From: Sphingomonas bisphenolicum
GTDB lineage: Bacteria > Pseudomonadota > Alphaproteobacteria > Sphingomonadales > Sphingomonadaceae
Direction of reading: 5' to 3'
Assembly (NCBI RefSeq): GCF_024349785.1
Contig: NZ_AP018817.1
Location: forward strand, 1,705,501-1,769,500
DNA: 64,000 bases
The notes under the pieces are model-generated. The model saw nothing but the letters and a program-made list of their open reading frames with translations, did no database searches and was not told the DNA's origin. The first letter of the stretch is position 1; each line of letters starts with the position of its first letter. The position numbers and the translations under genes were made by a program. Shown piece by piece: positions 8,527 through 17,805 of the stretch.

Positions 8527-9540
8527 TCACTTCCCCCCGACCGGAACTTCGGTCACGTTGACGCCACGGGCCACGCGGATGACCGGCCCCTTGAAGGCGA
8601 CGGTTCCCATCGGCGCGCCGTTGGCGGCCACCATCGGCGGCATGGATGCTTCGGCCTTGGCCGGAACCGAGCTGCGCTGGTAGCGCGACACGTCGGCGCC
8701 TGTCGAATAGGTGGAGCCGCGATCGACCGGGCGCGAGGCGAGCTTCGCGATGATCGACTTTTCGGCGTTCGGATTGGCGCCGTCGGGCAGATCGACGTCG
8801 GTGCCGGCGATGGCGGCATCAAGGTCCGACGCCGTGTCCGCGATCGAGCGGAGCGACATGGAAAGCGACCCGATGGTCTGCGATACCGCGATCTTCTCAG
8901 CGATCTTCGGCGTCACTTCGATCGTGACGTTGGAATAGGTGCGAACCTCCGGCTTGCCGTCCGCGCCCATCGCATCCATGCGCTGATCGGTGGCGAGCAC
9001 GCGCAGGTTGCGCAGGATGGTTTCGGAAACCTTGAGGGGATCGCCGTCGCCGCCGCCCGAGACGCTCTGCGTCAGGACAAGGTCGATGCGGTCGCCGGGG
9101 AAGACGAAGCCTGCGACCGAGCTTTGCGCCGATACAGGCACCGTCACGGCGCGCATGCCGGGGCCAAGCGCCGCAGCGAGGAAGCCGCGATCGCCGGGCT
9201 TGACGATGCCGCCCTGCGTCAGCGGCTGGCCGGCCGTGATGGCGGAGCGCACGACGCTTCCGGCCAGCTTGGCGGGATCGGCCTGACCCTTGAGATAATA
9301 GGCCTGTTCGATGAGATCTTTCGGCCAGGGCTGAAAACGGAAGCTTTCCGCATCCAAAATGGTGCCCACGGGGAGAGCCTTGGTCGCCACCAGTACATGG
9401 GGCTGGTCGGCTTCATTCGGCATCGCCGCAGCGTTCACCTGTGGTGCGCTCGACGAACTCAACATGCTGCGCGCAAGCAAGGCTGTAGTGACCGCTATGA
9501 TAAGCGCCCCCACCAGCAGCACGATCTTCTTAGCATCCAT
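8527..9540 (-). CDS. cpaB: Flp pilus assembly protein CpaB (RcpC)
   Basis: This 337-aa protein has one N-terminal membrane anchor (KKIVLLVGALIIAVTTALLA) followed by a SAF domain (about residues 50-115, VLVATKALPVGTILDAESF) and a CpaB/RcpC domain. It is a periplasmic component of the Tad apparatus. I start at the ATG at 9540 (MDAKK), with GGGAGG 11 bases upstream, instead of the longer frame from 9588. It is the second gene of the operon. Confidence 0.9.
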   Translation of the reverse strand: MDAKKIVLLVGALIIAVTTALLARSMLSSSSAPQVNAAAMPNEADQPHVLVATKALPVGTILDAESFRFQPWPKDLIEQAYYLKGQADPAKLAGSVVRSAITAGQPLTQGGIVKPGDRGFLAAALGPGMRAVTVPVSAQSSVAGFVFPGDRIDLVLTQSVSGGGDGDPLKVSETILRNLRVLATDQRMDAMGADGKPEVRTYSNVTIEVTPKIAEKIAVSQTIGSLSMSLRSIADTASDLDAAIAGTDVDLPDGANPNAEKSIIAKLASRPVDRGSTYSTGADVSRYQRSSVPAKAEASMPPMVAANGAPMGTVAFKGPVIRVARGVNVTEVPVGGK

Positions 9541-9591
9541 GACGAAATTCGCCTCCCTCAAATGGGTGCACTGCCCCCAGTGCCCCACTCA

Positions 9592-10065
9592 TCACGCAAA
9601 ATGGTTAAGATATCGTTCGCCAAGCAACCACAGGGCTGCGATCGAGATGGCGACTCCGTAAGGTATTTCAGGCTGTCCCAGCCTTTTGGTCATCCGGTGG
9701 TGGATGACCGTGACGATTGTGACGAGGCCGCCCAGCATCGCCATCAGGACGATGAGCGACAGCACGGCCTGCCAGGGGAACCACAGCGCCAGCGCGCCGA
9801 GCAGCTTGACGTCGCCGCCACCCATCATGCCGGCTGCGAACAGCGCGGCGAAGAGAATGAAGACGATTGCGCCGACCAGCAGTTGCACGGCGATGCCGGG
9901 CCAGAGGTCGAGGCCGCTGGCCAGCCACCACAGCGGCGCCAGTGCCGCGACCGCCAGGTTCAGGCGGTTGGAAATGATGCGGGATCGCAAATCCGTGATC
10001 GCCGCCGCAATCAGCAGCGCGCCCAGGGCGCCTATCAGCGCCAATCGGAAAATTTCCCCGTTCAT
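9592..10065 (-). CDS. cpaA: Prepilin peptidase CpaA (TadV)
   Basis: This 157-aa multi-pass type IV leader aspartyl peptidase would cleave Flp prepilins. The two catalytic aspartates are visible as D25 in AAITDLRSRI and D85 in GGGDVKLLG. At about 160 residues it is the short form, without the N-terminal methylase domain of PilD. It is the first gene of the minus-strand Tad operon, so the promoter should lie in 10066-10120. Its likely substrates, two Flp pilins, are encoded at 39060-39548. Confidence 0.9.
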   Translation of the reverse strand: MNGEIFRLALIGALGALLIAAAITDLRSRIISNRLNLAVAALAPLWWLASGLDLWPGIAVQLLVGAIVFILFAALFAAGMMGGGDVKLLGALALWFPWQAVLSLIVLMAMLGGLVTIVTVIHHRMTKRLGQPEIPYGVAISIAALWLLGERYLNHFA

Positions 10066-10116
10066 GGGGCTTATTCCCTAGACCATATGGCTTACCAAAG
10101 CGTAACCATGGGGCCA

Positions 10117-11070
10117 ATGGATTCACCCGATTTCCCGACTGCCGCTTTCGACCGGCGCGCCTGGCCGATGGGCGGGCGGCTGGACTATTGGACGGCGCCC
10201 GATGGCTGGCCGATCCGGCGCTACCGGCTGGGGTCCGGCGCGCGCGGGCGGATGCTGGTACTGGGCGGTCGCGGCGACATGATCGAGAAATATCTGGAGG
10301 TCATCCACCATTGGGCGGCGCGCGGCTGGGCCGTGACCAGCTTCGATTGGCGCGGCCAGGGCGGATCGGGGCGGCTGACGGACGATCCGTTGTGCGGTCA
10401 CATCGGCGATTTTGCGGAATGGATCGCGGATTTGAACGCCCTGGCCGCCGAGTGGCGGGCGGAGGGCGAAGGGCCGACTGCGATGGTGGCGCATAGCATG
10501 GGCGGCCATATGCTGTTGCGCTCGCTCGCCGAAGGGATGCCGTCGCCCGATGCGGCCGCGGTGGTTGCGCCCATGCTTGGCGTCCATAGCGCGCCGCTGC
10601 CGCGCTGGCTGGCGGTGGCGATCGCCCGGCTGATGGTAAGTTCCGGTCGGGGCGAACGCGCCGCCTGGACGCAGAAGGAGCAGTCGGAGCGGCAGCGGCG
10701 GATGCGTCAGAAGCGACTGACCCACGATCCCGATCGCTATGCCGACGAAATCTGGTGGCGCGATCATAGCCGGGACATCGCGCTGGGACCGCCGAGCTGG
10801 AATTGGGTGTTGCAGGCGCTGGAATCGACGAAGGTGCTGGCGGAGGGCGACGCCATTGCCGGCATCTCCACGCCCCTGCTGATTCTCGCGACAAAGGCGG
10901 ACCAGCTTGTGTCCACGCCCGCCATCCTCAACGTCGCGGGACGGATTGCGGGTGCGCGGTTGCATGTCTATGGCCGGGAGGCGGCGCACGAGATATTGCG
11001 CGAGCTGGATCCGGTGCGGCGCGATGCGTTGCACCGGATCGATGCTTTCCTGGACAAGGTTGCCTGTTGA
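10117..11070 (+). CDS. Alpha/beta hydrolase, lysophospholipase-like
   Basis: This protein of about 317 aa belongs to the serine alpha/beta hydrolase (PldB/monoglyceride lipase-like) group. Visible motifs are the oxyanion-side strand GRMLVLGGRGDMIEKY, the SFDWRGQGGSGR turn and the nucleophile elbow AHSMGGH. The late part (PLLILATKADQLVS and AAHEILRE) gives the acid and histidine. Substrate is unknown. Three in-frame ATGs (10087, 10108, 10117) are possible and none has a clear ribosome-binding site; I use the last. The stop overlaps a TTG start of the next gene. Confidence 0.82.
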   Translation: MDSPDFPTAAFDRRAWPMGGRLDYWTAPDGWPIRRYRLGSGARGRMLVLGGRGDMIEKYLEVIHHWAARGWAVTSFDWRGQGGSGRLTDDPLCGHIGDFAEWIADLNALAAEWRAEGEGPTAMVAHSMGGHMLLRSLAEGMPSPDAAAVVAPMLGVHSAPLPRWLAVAIARLMVSSGRGERAAWTQKEQSERQRRMRQKRLTHDPDRYADEIWWRDHSRDIALGPPSWNWVLQALESTKVLAEGDAIAGISTPLLILATKADQLVSTPAILNVAGRIAGARLHVYGREAAHEILRELDPVRRDALHRIDAFLDKVAC

Positions 11071-12170
11071 ATCATCCCGACATCGTCATCATCGGCGGCG
11101 GCATCGCCGGGGCGAGCCTGGGCGCCCATCTGGCGGCCGACGCCAGCGTGCTGATCCTGGAAATGGAAGATCGGGCGGGCTATCACGCCACTGGGCGTTC
11201 GGTCGCCTTCTGGGAGGAAACCTATGGCGGGACGGTGGTGCAACCGCTGACCACCGCGTCGGGACCGTTGCTCGCTGCACCGGACCCTGATTTTCATGAC
11301 GGCGCGTTCCTGTCGCCGCGGCAGACGCTCCATATAGGCCGGGCAGGGGACGAAGCGCGGTGCGATGCGCTGCTCGCCCGGTTCACCGGCAAGGTCGATC
11401 TGCAACGCGTCGATCCGGCTGCAATGGTGCCGGGGCTGCGGCCCGGGTGGACGCTGGGCGTGTTGGAGGCGAGCTGCCAGGACATCGACGTGGCGGCGCT
11501 TCATGCCGCTTATCTCCGCCGGTTCCGGCGATCGGGCGGCGACGTCCGCCTCTCCACCCGGCTTGTGGCTGGCCAAGCCAATGCCGATGGCTGGCGGATC
11601 GAGACGAGCGAGGGGGCGATCCAGTGCGGTCTGCTGGTTGACGCAGCGGGCGCCTGGGCGGATGATGTCGCGATCGCCTGTGGCGTCGCCCCGATCGGTA
11701 TCCGGCCATTGCGGCGGACCGTGGCGCAACTGCGCGTGCCCACGATGCCCTCCGCCGACCTGCCGCTGGTCATGGACCTGTCCGAACGCTTCTATTTCAA
11801 GCCGGAAGGGCAGGGGCGGTTGTGGTTGACCCCGCATGATGAGGAATGGTCGCCGCCCTGTGACGCCGCACCGGAGGAGCTGGCGGTGGCGCAGGCGATC
11901 GCACGCTTCGAGGAAGCGGTCGACTGGCCGATCGCGGCGGTCGAGCGGAAATGGGCTGGATTGCGCAGTTTTGCACCCGATCGCGCGCCCGTCTATGGCT
12001 TCGATCCCGATGTTCCCGGCTTCTTCTGGTTTGCCGGGCAGGGCGGCTTCGGCATCCAGACCGCGCCCGCTGCGGCGCTGCTGGCGAGCGCGCTGGTGCG
12101 TGGCGAAACGCCGCCGGCGGTTCTTGCCAGTCTCGATTCGTGCGCCTATTCTCCGGTCCGGTTTCGCTGA
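11067..12170 (+). CDS. FAD-dependent oxidoreductase (DAO/DadA-like)
   Basis: This 367-aa flavoprotein starts with the Rossmann dinucleotide motif VIIGGGIAGASLG, continues with the acid end of strand 2 (ILEMEDRAGYHATGRS), and ends with the FAD-contacting WFAGQGGFGIQTAPAA stretch. It resembles D-amino-acid or glycine oxidase relatives; the substrate cannot be read from the sequence. The start is TTG at 11067, overlapping the hydrolase stop (TTGA). The longer open frame upstream lies inside the hydrolase gene and is a shadow. The two genes look co-translated. Confidence 0.82.
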   Translation: MNHPDIVIIGGGIAGASLGAHLAADASVLILEMEDRAGYHATGRSVAFWEETYGGTVVQPLTTASGPLLAAPDPDFHDGAFLSPRQTLHIGRAGDEARCDALLARFTGKVDLQRVDPAAMVPGLRPGWTLGVLEASCQDIDVAALHAAYLRRFRRSGGDVRLSTRLVAGQANADGWRIETSEGAIQCGLLVDAAGAWADDVAIACGVAPIGIRPLRRTVAQLRVPTMPSADLPLVMDLSERFYFKPEGQGRLWLTPHDEEWSPPCDAAPEELAVAQAIARFEEAVDWPIAAVERKWAGLRSFAPDRAPVYGFDPDVPGFFWFAGQGGFGIQTAPAAALLASALVRGETPPAVLASLDSCAYSPVRFR

Positions 12171-12206
12171 CGAAACGAGTCCAGCGGCCCAGTCTGGAGA
12201 TAAGTC

Positions 12207-12383
12207 ATGGCGCATAAGTTCGTGATCGAGAAGAACAAGGCCGGTGAGTTCGTCGCCAAGTTCAAATATAATAGCGAAGTGATCTTCTGGACCGAAGGCT
12301 ATGCCAGCAAGGCCGGCGCGAAGAATGCGATCGAATCGGTGTTGAAGAACGGCCCCGGCGCACCGGTCGAAGAAGCCGAATGA
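12207..12383 (+). CDS. DUF1508 (YegP-like) small protein
   Basis: This 58-aa protein consists of one DUF1508 repeat: KFVIEKNKAGEFVAKFKYN, then EVIFWTEGYASKAGAKNAIE and SVLKNG. Family members are small beta-rich cytoplasmic proteins without an assigned function; E. coli YegP has two such repeats. GGAGATAAGTC precedes the ATG, which supports the start. It converges on the flippase gene with only nine bases between stops. Confidence 0.85.
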   Translation: MAHKFVIEKNKAGEFVAKFKYNSEVIFWTEGYASKAGAKNAIESVLKNGPGAPVEEAE

Positions 12384-12392
12384 TCGACACGG

Positions 12393-13697
12393 TCAGCCGC
12401 GCATGGCGCGACGGCTGGCCAGCCCCATCATCGCAAAACCGGCAAGCGCGGCGAGGACATTGGCAATCGCCGCGCCTCGGGTGCCATAGAGTGGCAGCAG
12501 CGCCGACTGCAGGCCCAGCAAGAGCAAGGTCGAGACGAAGGTGATGCGCAGCGACAGGCCCGCCCGGTCGGTCGCCATCAGCAGCGGGCGATAGCTGACT
12601 CCCACCAGGTCGATGCAGGCCGCGATGCCCAGCAGCAGCAGCAGCGGATAGGCGGGCAGGAAATCCTTGCCCGCGATCAGGCCCAGCAGGGGATGGCCGA
12701 TCGTCACGATCAGGCCGATGATTACCGCGCCTGCTACCAGCGCCAGCCGGTTTGTCCGGCGAAACAGGGCGCTCAAGGCGTCTTTCCCGTGCGTGCTGGT
12801 GCGCGCCAGTTCGACGAAGATGCTGCGCGACAACAGGCTGCTGATCTTGGTCAGCGAATTGGCGAGCTGGTTGGCGAGGCGATAGAGGCCTGCGCCAGCC
12901 GGGCCGACGAAGCCACCGACGATCAGCACCGCCACCTGCTGGCCGATCGAGGACAGGCTGGTCTGCAAGTTGGTGGCGGTCAGGAAGCCGACGATGCCGG
13001 GATTTTCCGCCCGTGCATCCAGCGCCCGGCCCGCACGCCAGCTGCCGATCCGTCCGTGTCCGACCTTCAGCGCGAGTTGCCAGTAGCTCAGGGCGCAGAG
13101 CAGTTCGGCAAAGGCCCAGGCGATCAGGAAGCCGCTGATGTCAGGCATGACCGCCAGCGCCACGCCGGCGCCGATCATCCGTCCGACGGGGATCATGGTT
13201 TCGGCAAAGGCGGCCGAATCGAAGCGGTCGAACAGGCGCAGCACCCCGGTCGGGCTGGAGCGGATGGTGATCATCATCACCATGCAAAAGGCCCAGACCT
13301 GCCACCCCATGTCCGGTCCGATGCCGAGCAGGTCGCCGAACAGCAGGATGATGGCCGCGGCGATCAGTCCGCCCGCGACCGCCGAGGCGAGGTCGATCAG
13401 GATGCAGAAGCGCAGCACGCGGTTCAGGGCGTCGCCATTTTCTTCCGCCAGGTGCGGCTGGCCGTAGCGCACCACGATCTGCCAGCTGTCGAAGCTGACC
13501 AGCGTCTTGATGACGTTGGCGGCGCTCAGCACCAAAGCGAAACGGCCGAAATCGGCCACGCCCAGCGTGCGGGTGACGATGGCGAGATAGGCGAGGCTGA
13601 GTACTGCGCCCACGCCCTTGCCGCCCAGCAGCCAGCCGGTATTGGCCAGGATGCGGGCGAAACCGTCCCCCGCCGCGCCCGATCCGCGCTTGAACAT
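12393..13697 (-). CDS. Polysaccharide flippase (Wzx/MOP family)
   Basis: This 434-aa integral membrane protein has about 12 hydrophobic segments, beginning with LANTGWLLGGKGVGAVLSLAYL, the typical N-terminal helix of the polysaccharide biosynthesis (MOP) flippases. Conserved TRTLGVADFGRFALVLS follows. It would move a lipid-linked glycan across the inner membrane. No glycosyltransferases are adjacent, but the divergent gene at 13869 is a nucleotidyltransferase that could act in the same surface-polymer pathway. The glycan is unknown. Confidence 0.82.
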   Translation of the reverse strand: MFKRGSGAAGDGFARILANTGWLLGGKGVGAVLSLAYLAIVTRTLGVADFGRFALVLSAANVIKTLVSFDSWQIVVRYGQPHLAEENGDALNRVLRFCILIDLASAVAGGLIAAAIILLFGDLLGIGPDMGWQVWAFCMVMMITIRSSPTGVLRLFDRFDSAAFAETMIPVGRMIGAGVALAVMPDISGFLIAWAFAELLCALSYWQLALKVGHGRIGSWRAGRALDARAENPGIVGFLTATNLQTSLSSIGQQVAVLIVGGFVGPAGAGLYRLANQLANSLTKISSLLSRSIFVELARTSTHGKDALSALFRRTNRLALVAGAVIIGLIVTIGHPLLGLIAGKDFLPAYPLLLLLGIAACIDLVGVSYRPLLMATDRAGLSLRITFVSTLLLLGLQSALLPLYGTRGAAIANVLAALAGFAMMGLASRRAMRG

Positions 13698-13720
13698 CGT
13701 GACTCCGTCTAGCCAAAAAA

Positions 13721-13776
13721 CCGTTCGTCCTGAACCTGCCGAAAGAAGGCGGCTTCGACAGGTTCAGCCCGAACGG
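13721..13776. repeat. Dispersed palindromic repeat, copy A (short form)
   Basis: This 56-bp near-perfect inverted repeat has outer ends CCGTTCG and CGAACGG and inner arms CCTGAACCTG / CAGGTTCAG. It lies in the 171-bp gap between two divergent genes. The outer ends match copies at 31531, 58983 and 63205. Confidence 0.75.
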
Positions 13777-13868
13777 GCGTGGTGCTATTGCAGCGGCCTT
13801 TAGGCGAGCGACCGAACTAGTGCAAACGCCGCCTTTTTTTCGGCCAAATTGGCTTCTAAAGCGCGCCC

Positions 13869-14639
13869 ATGACGATCACCAAAGCCATCATCCTGTCCGC
13901 CGGCCAGGGTTCGCGCCTTCTGCCGTTGACCCGCGACGTGCCCAAATGCATGATCGAGTTCAACGGCCGCACCCTCATCAGCTGGCAGATCGCGGCGCTG
14001 GTCGCCAATGGCGTGACCGACATCGTCGTCGTCACCGGCTTCCGCACCGAACGGGTCGAAGATCATGCGCTGCAACTCTATCGCGAGACGGGCGCGCGCA
14101 TCCGCTGCGTGTTCAATCCCTTCTTCCAGGTCGCCGACAATCTCGGCACCTGCTGGATCGTGCGGGAGGAAATGGACCGCGACTTCATCATCCTCAACGG
14201 CGACACCATCATATCGGACGAGATCGTCGCACGCCTGATCGCAGGTGCGCGGGACGCCATCACTGTCACCGTCGATGTGAAGGCCGACGGCGACTATGAC
14301 GATGACGACATGAAGGTGAACCGCGATAAGACCGGACGCCTGCACCATATCGGCAAACGGTTGCTGCCACCCGACACCAATGCCGAATCGATCGGGATGC
14401 TGGCCTTCACCGGTGAAGGCCCGGCGATCTTCCGCAACCAGATCGACCAGATGATGCGTACGCCCGAAGGCGTCGAACGCTGGTATCTGCGCGCCATCGA
14501 CATCATCGCAAAGGGCAACCGCGTCGGCACCGCCTCGATCGAGGGGCTGGAGTGGCAGGAGGTCGATTTCCATCAGGATGTCGACGCCGCCAGGGCGTTG
14601 ACGGCCAAGTGGGTTGCCGAGGATCGCTACGGACGATAG
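13869..14639 (+). CDS. Phosphocholine cytidylyltransferase-like nucleotidyltransferase
   Basis: This 256-aa sugar-nucleotidyltransferase-fold protein has the N-terminal signature AIILSAGQGSRLLPLTRDVPKCM, the substrate-proximal FFQVADNLGTCWIVREEM stretch and the metal-binding FIILNGDTIIS. The order and length match the phosphocholine cytidylyltransferase family, which makes CDP-choline-type donors for surface-polymer decoration; glucose-1-phosphate nucleotidyltransferase is the alternative. It is divergent from the flippase at 12393-13697, with a dispersed repeat between them, which makes a joint role in surface glycans plausible but unproven. Confidence 0.8.
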   Translation: MTITKAIILSAGQGSRLLPLTRDVPKCMIEFNGRTLISWQIAALVANGVTDIVVVTGFRTERVEDHALQLYRETGARIRCVFNPFFQVADNLGTCWIVREEMDRDFIILNGDTIISDEIVARLIAGARDAITVTVDVKADGDYDDDDMKVNRDKTGRLHHIGKRLLPPDTNAESIGMLAFTGEGPAIFRNQIDQMMRTPEGVERWYLRAIDIIAKGNRVGTASIEGLEWQEVDFHQDVDAARALTAKWVAEDRYGR

Positions 14640-14651
14640 GCGGCGCGTTTT

Positions 14652-16265
14652 TTAGCCGCCGCCCGGCGAATTATGTCCGCCCGCCGGCACAGGTCCGCCG
14701 CTGGGCGCATGGCTGTGGTCGGGGTTGCTGTCCCATTCGATATGATAGAGGTCGAAGCGGCGGTCGCGCAGGTTGCGGACGGTGCCTTCGGCCCGCGCCC
14801 AGCTGAGGTCGGCGAGGTTGACGTCCGCCATCGTCAGCGTTTCGACATTCTCGGTTGATTCCGCGGCGATGCCGTCACGCGCGAAGGGCAGGTCGCAGGG
14901 GGTCAGGATTGCGCTCTGGGCGTACTGAATGTCCATATTGTCGACGTTCGGCAGGTTGCCGACATTGCCCGACATGACGACATAGCACTGATTTTCAATC
15001 GCGCGGGCCTGCGCGCAATAGCGCACGCGCATATAGCCCAGGCGCGAGTCGGTGCAGAAGGGGACGAAGATGATGCGGGCACCCTGATCGACCAGGCGGC
15101 GGGCGAGTTCGGGAAATTCGCTGTCGTAGCAGATCAGCACGCCGATCGGGCCGCAGTCGGTCTGGATCACGTCGAGGGAGTCGCCGCCCTTGATGTTCCA
15201 CCAAAAGGCTTCGTTGGGGGTCGGGTGGATCTTTTCCTGGGTATGGACCGAACCGTCGCGCAGCGCGACATAGGCGATATTCTGGATATCGCCATCGTCG
15301 GCGCGGGTCGGGTGGGAGCCGCCGATGATGTTGATATTATATTCCAGCGCCATCCGCGTCAGTTCCTTGGTCAGGCGCGGGGTGTAGCCGGTCAGCTTGT
15401 CGATCGCCTCCATGGGATTGAGCTTCTTGGTTTCGAACGACAACAGCGGCAGGGTGAAAAGTTCGGGGAAGATGATGAAGTCAGACCGATAATCGGCGGC
15501 GACATCGACGAAATATTCGATGTTGCGGATGAATTCGTCGAAATCCTGCACGGCGCGGGCCTGAAGCTGGCAGGTGGCGAGGCGGACGCTTTCGACGCCG
15601 CGGGGGACGCGCATTTCGGGCGCTTCGTCGGGGTCCACATAGGGGTTGCGCCAGACCAGATGGGCGGCATGGCCGTCCGACTGCTTGTCTTCGGGCAGAT
15701 AGTTTTCGAGGACGCCCAGTGGTTCGAACTGGTTCTTGAGCTGGAAGCTGACGACCTGGTCGCGAATCTTGCCCTGGACGACCTTGTCCAGATAGTCCTT
15801 GGGCCCTTCCACCTTGCGCTTGGTGCGCAGATAGCCTGGCATCCGGCCTGCGATCACGATGCCGTGCAGGTCGAGCTGTTCGGCCAGTTCCTTGCGTTCG
15901 TCATAGAGGCGCTGGCCGATGCGCAGGCCGCGCAATTTGGGATCGACCGCCATTTCATAGCCATAAAGCCATTCGCCCGCGGCGCTGTGGCGGGTGCCGA
16001 AGCCGTTGGCGGTGATCTCCTCCCAGTCATGATGGGCAAAGGCCATGCCCTTGCTGACCCGCATCGTCGCGCAATAGCCCACGACCTTGGCGTCGTAGAG
16101 GGCGACGAAACAGCCGTCGGGGAAATTGTTGATCTGGCCGCGGACGGTGGCGGGGGAATAGTTGGGCATGCCGGGATAGACGCGGGCGATCAGCCGCAGG
16201 ATCGCGCGCACGTCGGTCGGGACGGCCGTGCGGACCTCCAGGCGTTTGCGGGTGGCTGTCGTCAT
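14652..16265 (-). CDS. GNAT acetyltransferase / carbon-nitrogen hydrolase fusion protein
   Basis: This 537-aa two-domain protein has an N-terminal GNAT domain (about residues 8-170; the acetyl-CoA loop is around VDPKLRGLRIGQRLY) and a C-terminal nitrilase-superfamily domain (about 225-505). The Glu-Lys-Cys triad is present: E268 in IIFPELF, K345 in TQEKIHP and C379 in LICYDSEFPELAR. A His/Gly/Pro-rich tail follows. The substrate is unknown; amidase activity is the family expectation. I start at the ATG at 16265 because GGAG lies eight bases upstream; the longer frame to 16304 lacks this. A terminator separates it from icd. Confidence 0.88.
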   Translation of the reverse strand: MTTATRKRLEVRTAVPTDVRAILRLIARVYPGMPNYSPATVRGQINNFPDGCFVALYDAKVVGYCATMRVSKGMAFAHHDWEEITANGFGTRHSAAGEWLYGYEMAVDPKLRGLRIGQRLYDERKELAEQLDLHGIVIAGRMPGYLRTKRKVEGPKDYLDKVVQGKIRDQVVSFQLKNQFEPLGVLENYLPEDKQSDGHAAHLVWRNPYVDPDEAPEMRVPRGVESVRLATCQLQARAVQDFDEFIRNIEYFVDVAADYRSDFIIFPELFTLPLLSFETKKLNPMEAIDKLTGYTPRLTKELTRMALEYNINIIGGSHPTRADDGDIQNIAYVALRDGSVHTQEKIHPTPNEAFWWNIKGGDSLDVIQTDCGPIGVLICYDSEFPELARRLVDQGARIIFVPFCTDSRLGYMRVRYCAQARAIENQCYVVMSGNVGNLPNVDNMDIQYAQSAILTPCDLPFARDGIAAESTENVETLTMADVNLADLSWARAEGTVRNLRDRRFDLYHIEWDSNPDHSHAPSGGPVPAGGHNSPGGG

Positions 16266-16344
16266 CGGGTCGTCTCCTGCTATTTTACCCGGAATAGATC
16301 GCAACCGCTATGTGGTTGGCTTCCGGCCCGGCGGCTGGATATGG

Positions 16345-16375
16345 AAAAGGCGACGCCGGGTGTCCGGCGCCGCCT
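16345..16375 (-). terminator. Terminator downstream of icd
   Basis: The hairpin has 12-base arms (16348-16359 and 16364-16375, one mismatch) around GTGT. It is followed by TTTT on the minus strand and lies about 50 bases past the icd stop. Confidence 0.7.
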
Positions 16376-16424
16376 CGTTCCGTTTCCGTACTGAAAGCCT
16401 GAGCGGCTTAACAGTTCCCGTCTT

Positions 16425-17645
16425 TTAGGCCCAGCTGGCCATTTCCTTCTCCAGGTTGACGCGGATCTGTTCGAAGAACTGTTCCGTGGTCATCCAGGCC
16501 TGATCCGGGCCGATCAGCAGCGCCAGATCCTTGGTCATCGCGCCGTCCTCGACGGTCTTGATACAGACGCGCTCCAGGGTTTCGGCGAACTTGGTGACGT
16601 CTGGGGTGTCGTCGAACTTGCCGCGGAAGGCCAAGCCCTGCGTCCAGGCGAAGATCGAGGCGATCGGGTTGGTCGAGGTCGCCTTGCCCTGCTGATGCTG
16701 CCGATAGTGGCGGGTGACGGTGCCGTGCGCCGCTTCCGCCTCGATCGTCTTGCCGTCGGGCGACATCAGGACCGAGGTCATGAGGCCGAGCGAACCGAAG
16801 CCCTGCGCAACGGTGTCCGACTGGACGTCGCCGTCGTAATTCTTGCAGGCCCAGACGAACTTGCCGCTCCACTTGAGCGCGGAGGCGACCATGTCGTCGA
16901 TCAGGCGATGTTCGTAGACGATGCCCGCCGCCTTGAACTTGTCGGCGAATTCGGCGTCGAACACTTCCTGGAACAGATCCTTGAAGCGACCGTCATAGGC
17001 CTTGAGGATGGTGTTCTTGGTCGACAGGTAGAGCGGCCATCCACGGTCGAGCGCATAGTTCATGCTCGCCTTGGCGAAATCGCGGATCGACTGGTCCAGG
17101 TTGTACATCCCCATGGCGACGCCGGCCGAGGGGAAGTCGAACACTTCCTTATCGATCTTCTGGCCATCTTCGCCGTCCCATACCAGGCGCAGCTTGCCGG
17201 GGCCGGGGACCAGGAAGTCTGTCGCCTTATACTGGTCGCCGAACGCATGACGGCCAACGACGATCGGGTCGGTCCAGCCGGGCACCAGGCGGGGCACGTT
17301 CTTGATGACGATCGGTTCGCGGAAGACGACACCGCCCAGGATGTTGCGGATGGTGCCGTTGGGCGACTTCCACATCGACTTGAGGTTGAATTCCTCGACG
17401 CGCTGTTCGTCGGGGGTGATGGTGGCGCACTTCACGCCGACGCCATATTCCTTGATCGCGTTCGCGGAATCGATCGTGATCTGGTCGTTGGTTTCATCGC
17501 GCTTCTGGACGGACAGGTCGTAATATTTCAGGTCGATGTCGAGATAGGGGAGGATCAGGCGCTCGCGGATCCATTCCCAGATGATCCGGGTCATTTCGTC
17601 GCCGTCAATTTCAACGACGGGGTTTTTCACCTTGATCTTGGCCAT
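16425..17645 (-). CDS. icd: NADP-dependent isocitrate dehydrogenase
   Basis: This 406-aa TCA-cycle enzyme oxidises isocitrate to 2-oxoglutarate. It is the eukaryote-like homodimeric type: [13 protein letters not shown] at the start, the substrate-binding SPNGTIRN region, [19 protein letters not shown], and [12 protein letters not shown] near the nucleotide site. Full length for the family. It stands alone, with a terminator after it and its promoter in 17646-17800, in the gap shared with the divergent psd gene. Confidence 0.96.
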   Translation of the reverse strand: MAKIKVKNPVVEIDGDEMTRIIWEWIRERLILPYLDIDLKYYDLSVQKRDETNDQITIDSANAIKEYGVGVKCATITPDEQRVEEFNLKSMWKSPNGTIRNILGGVVFREPIVIKNVPRLVPGWTDPIVVGRHAFGDQYKATDFLVPGPGKLRLVWDGEDGQKIDKEVFDFPSAGVAMGMYNLDQSIRDFAKASMNYALDRGWPLYLSTKNTILKAYDGRFKDLFQEVFDAEFADKFKAAGIVYEHRLIDDMVASALKWSGKFVWACKNYDGDVQSDTVAQGFGSLGLMTSVLMSPDGKTIEAEAAHGTVTRHYRQHQQGKATSTNPIASIFAWTQGLAFRGKFDDTPDVTKFAETLERVCIKTVEDGAMTKDLALLIGPDQAWMTTEQFFEQIRVNLEKEMASWA

Positions 17646-17805
17646 AGCGCCTGTTTGCCTTCTTGCTGCTGGGTGGAATATGGGGACGCCCTAGGCAAAG
17701 CGGCGGCAATGTTCAACCGTGGAAGGGCAGGAATCTGCCGCGCATGGAGCCAGCGGCGGGATCGGTCGTTGTCACGGCATTAGTCTCTCCCTAAAGACGG
17801 TGGCC

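Noticed and set aside
14639..14660. GGCGGC...GCCGCC with a T6 run between convergent genes
   Set aside because: The T run is inside the loop, not after the stem, so it does not look like a functional terminator.
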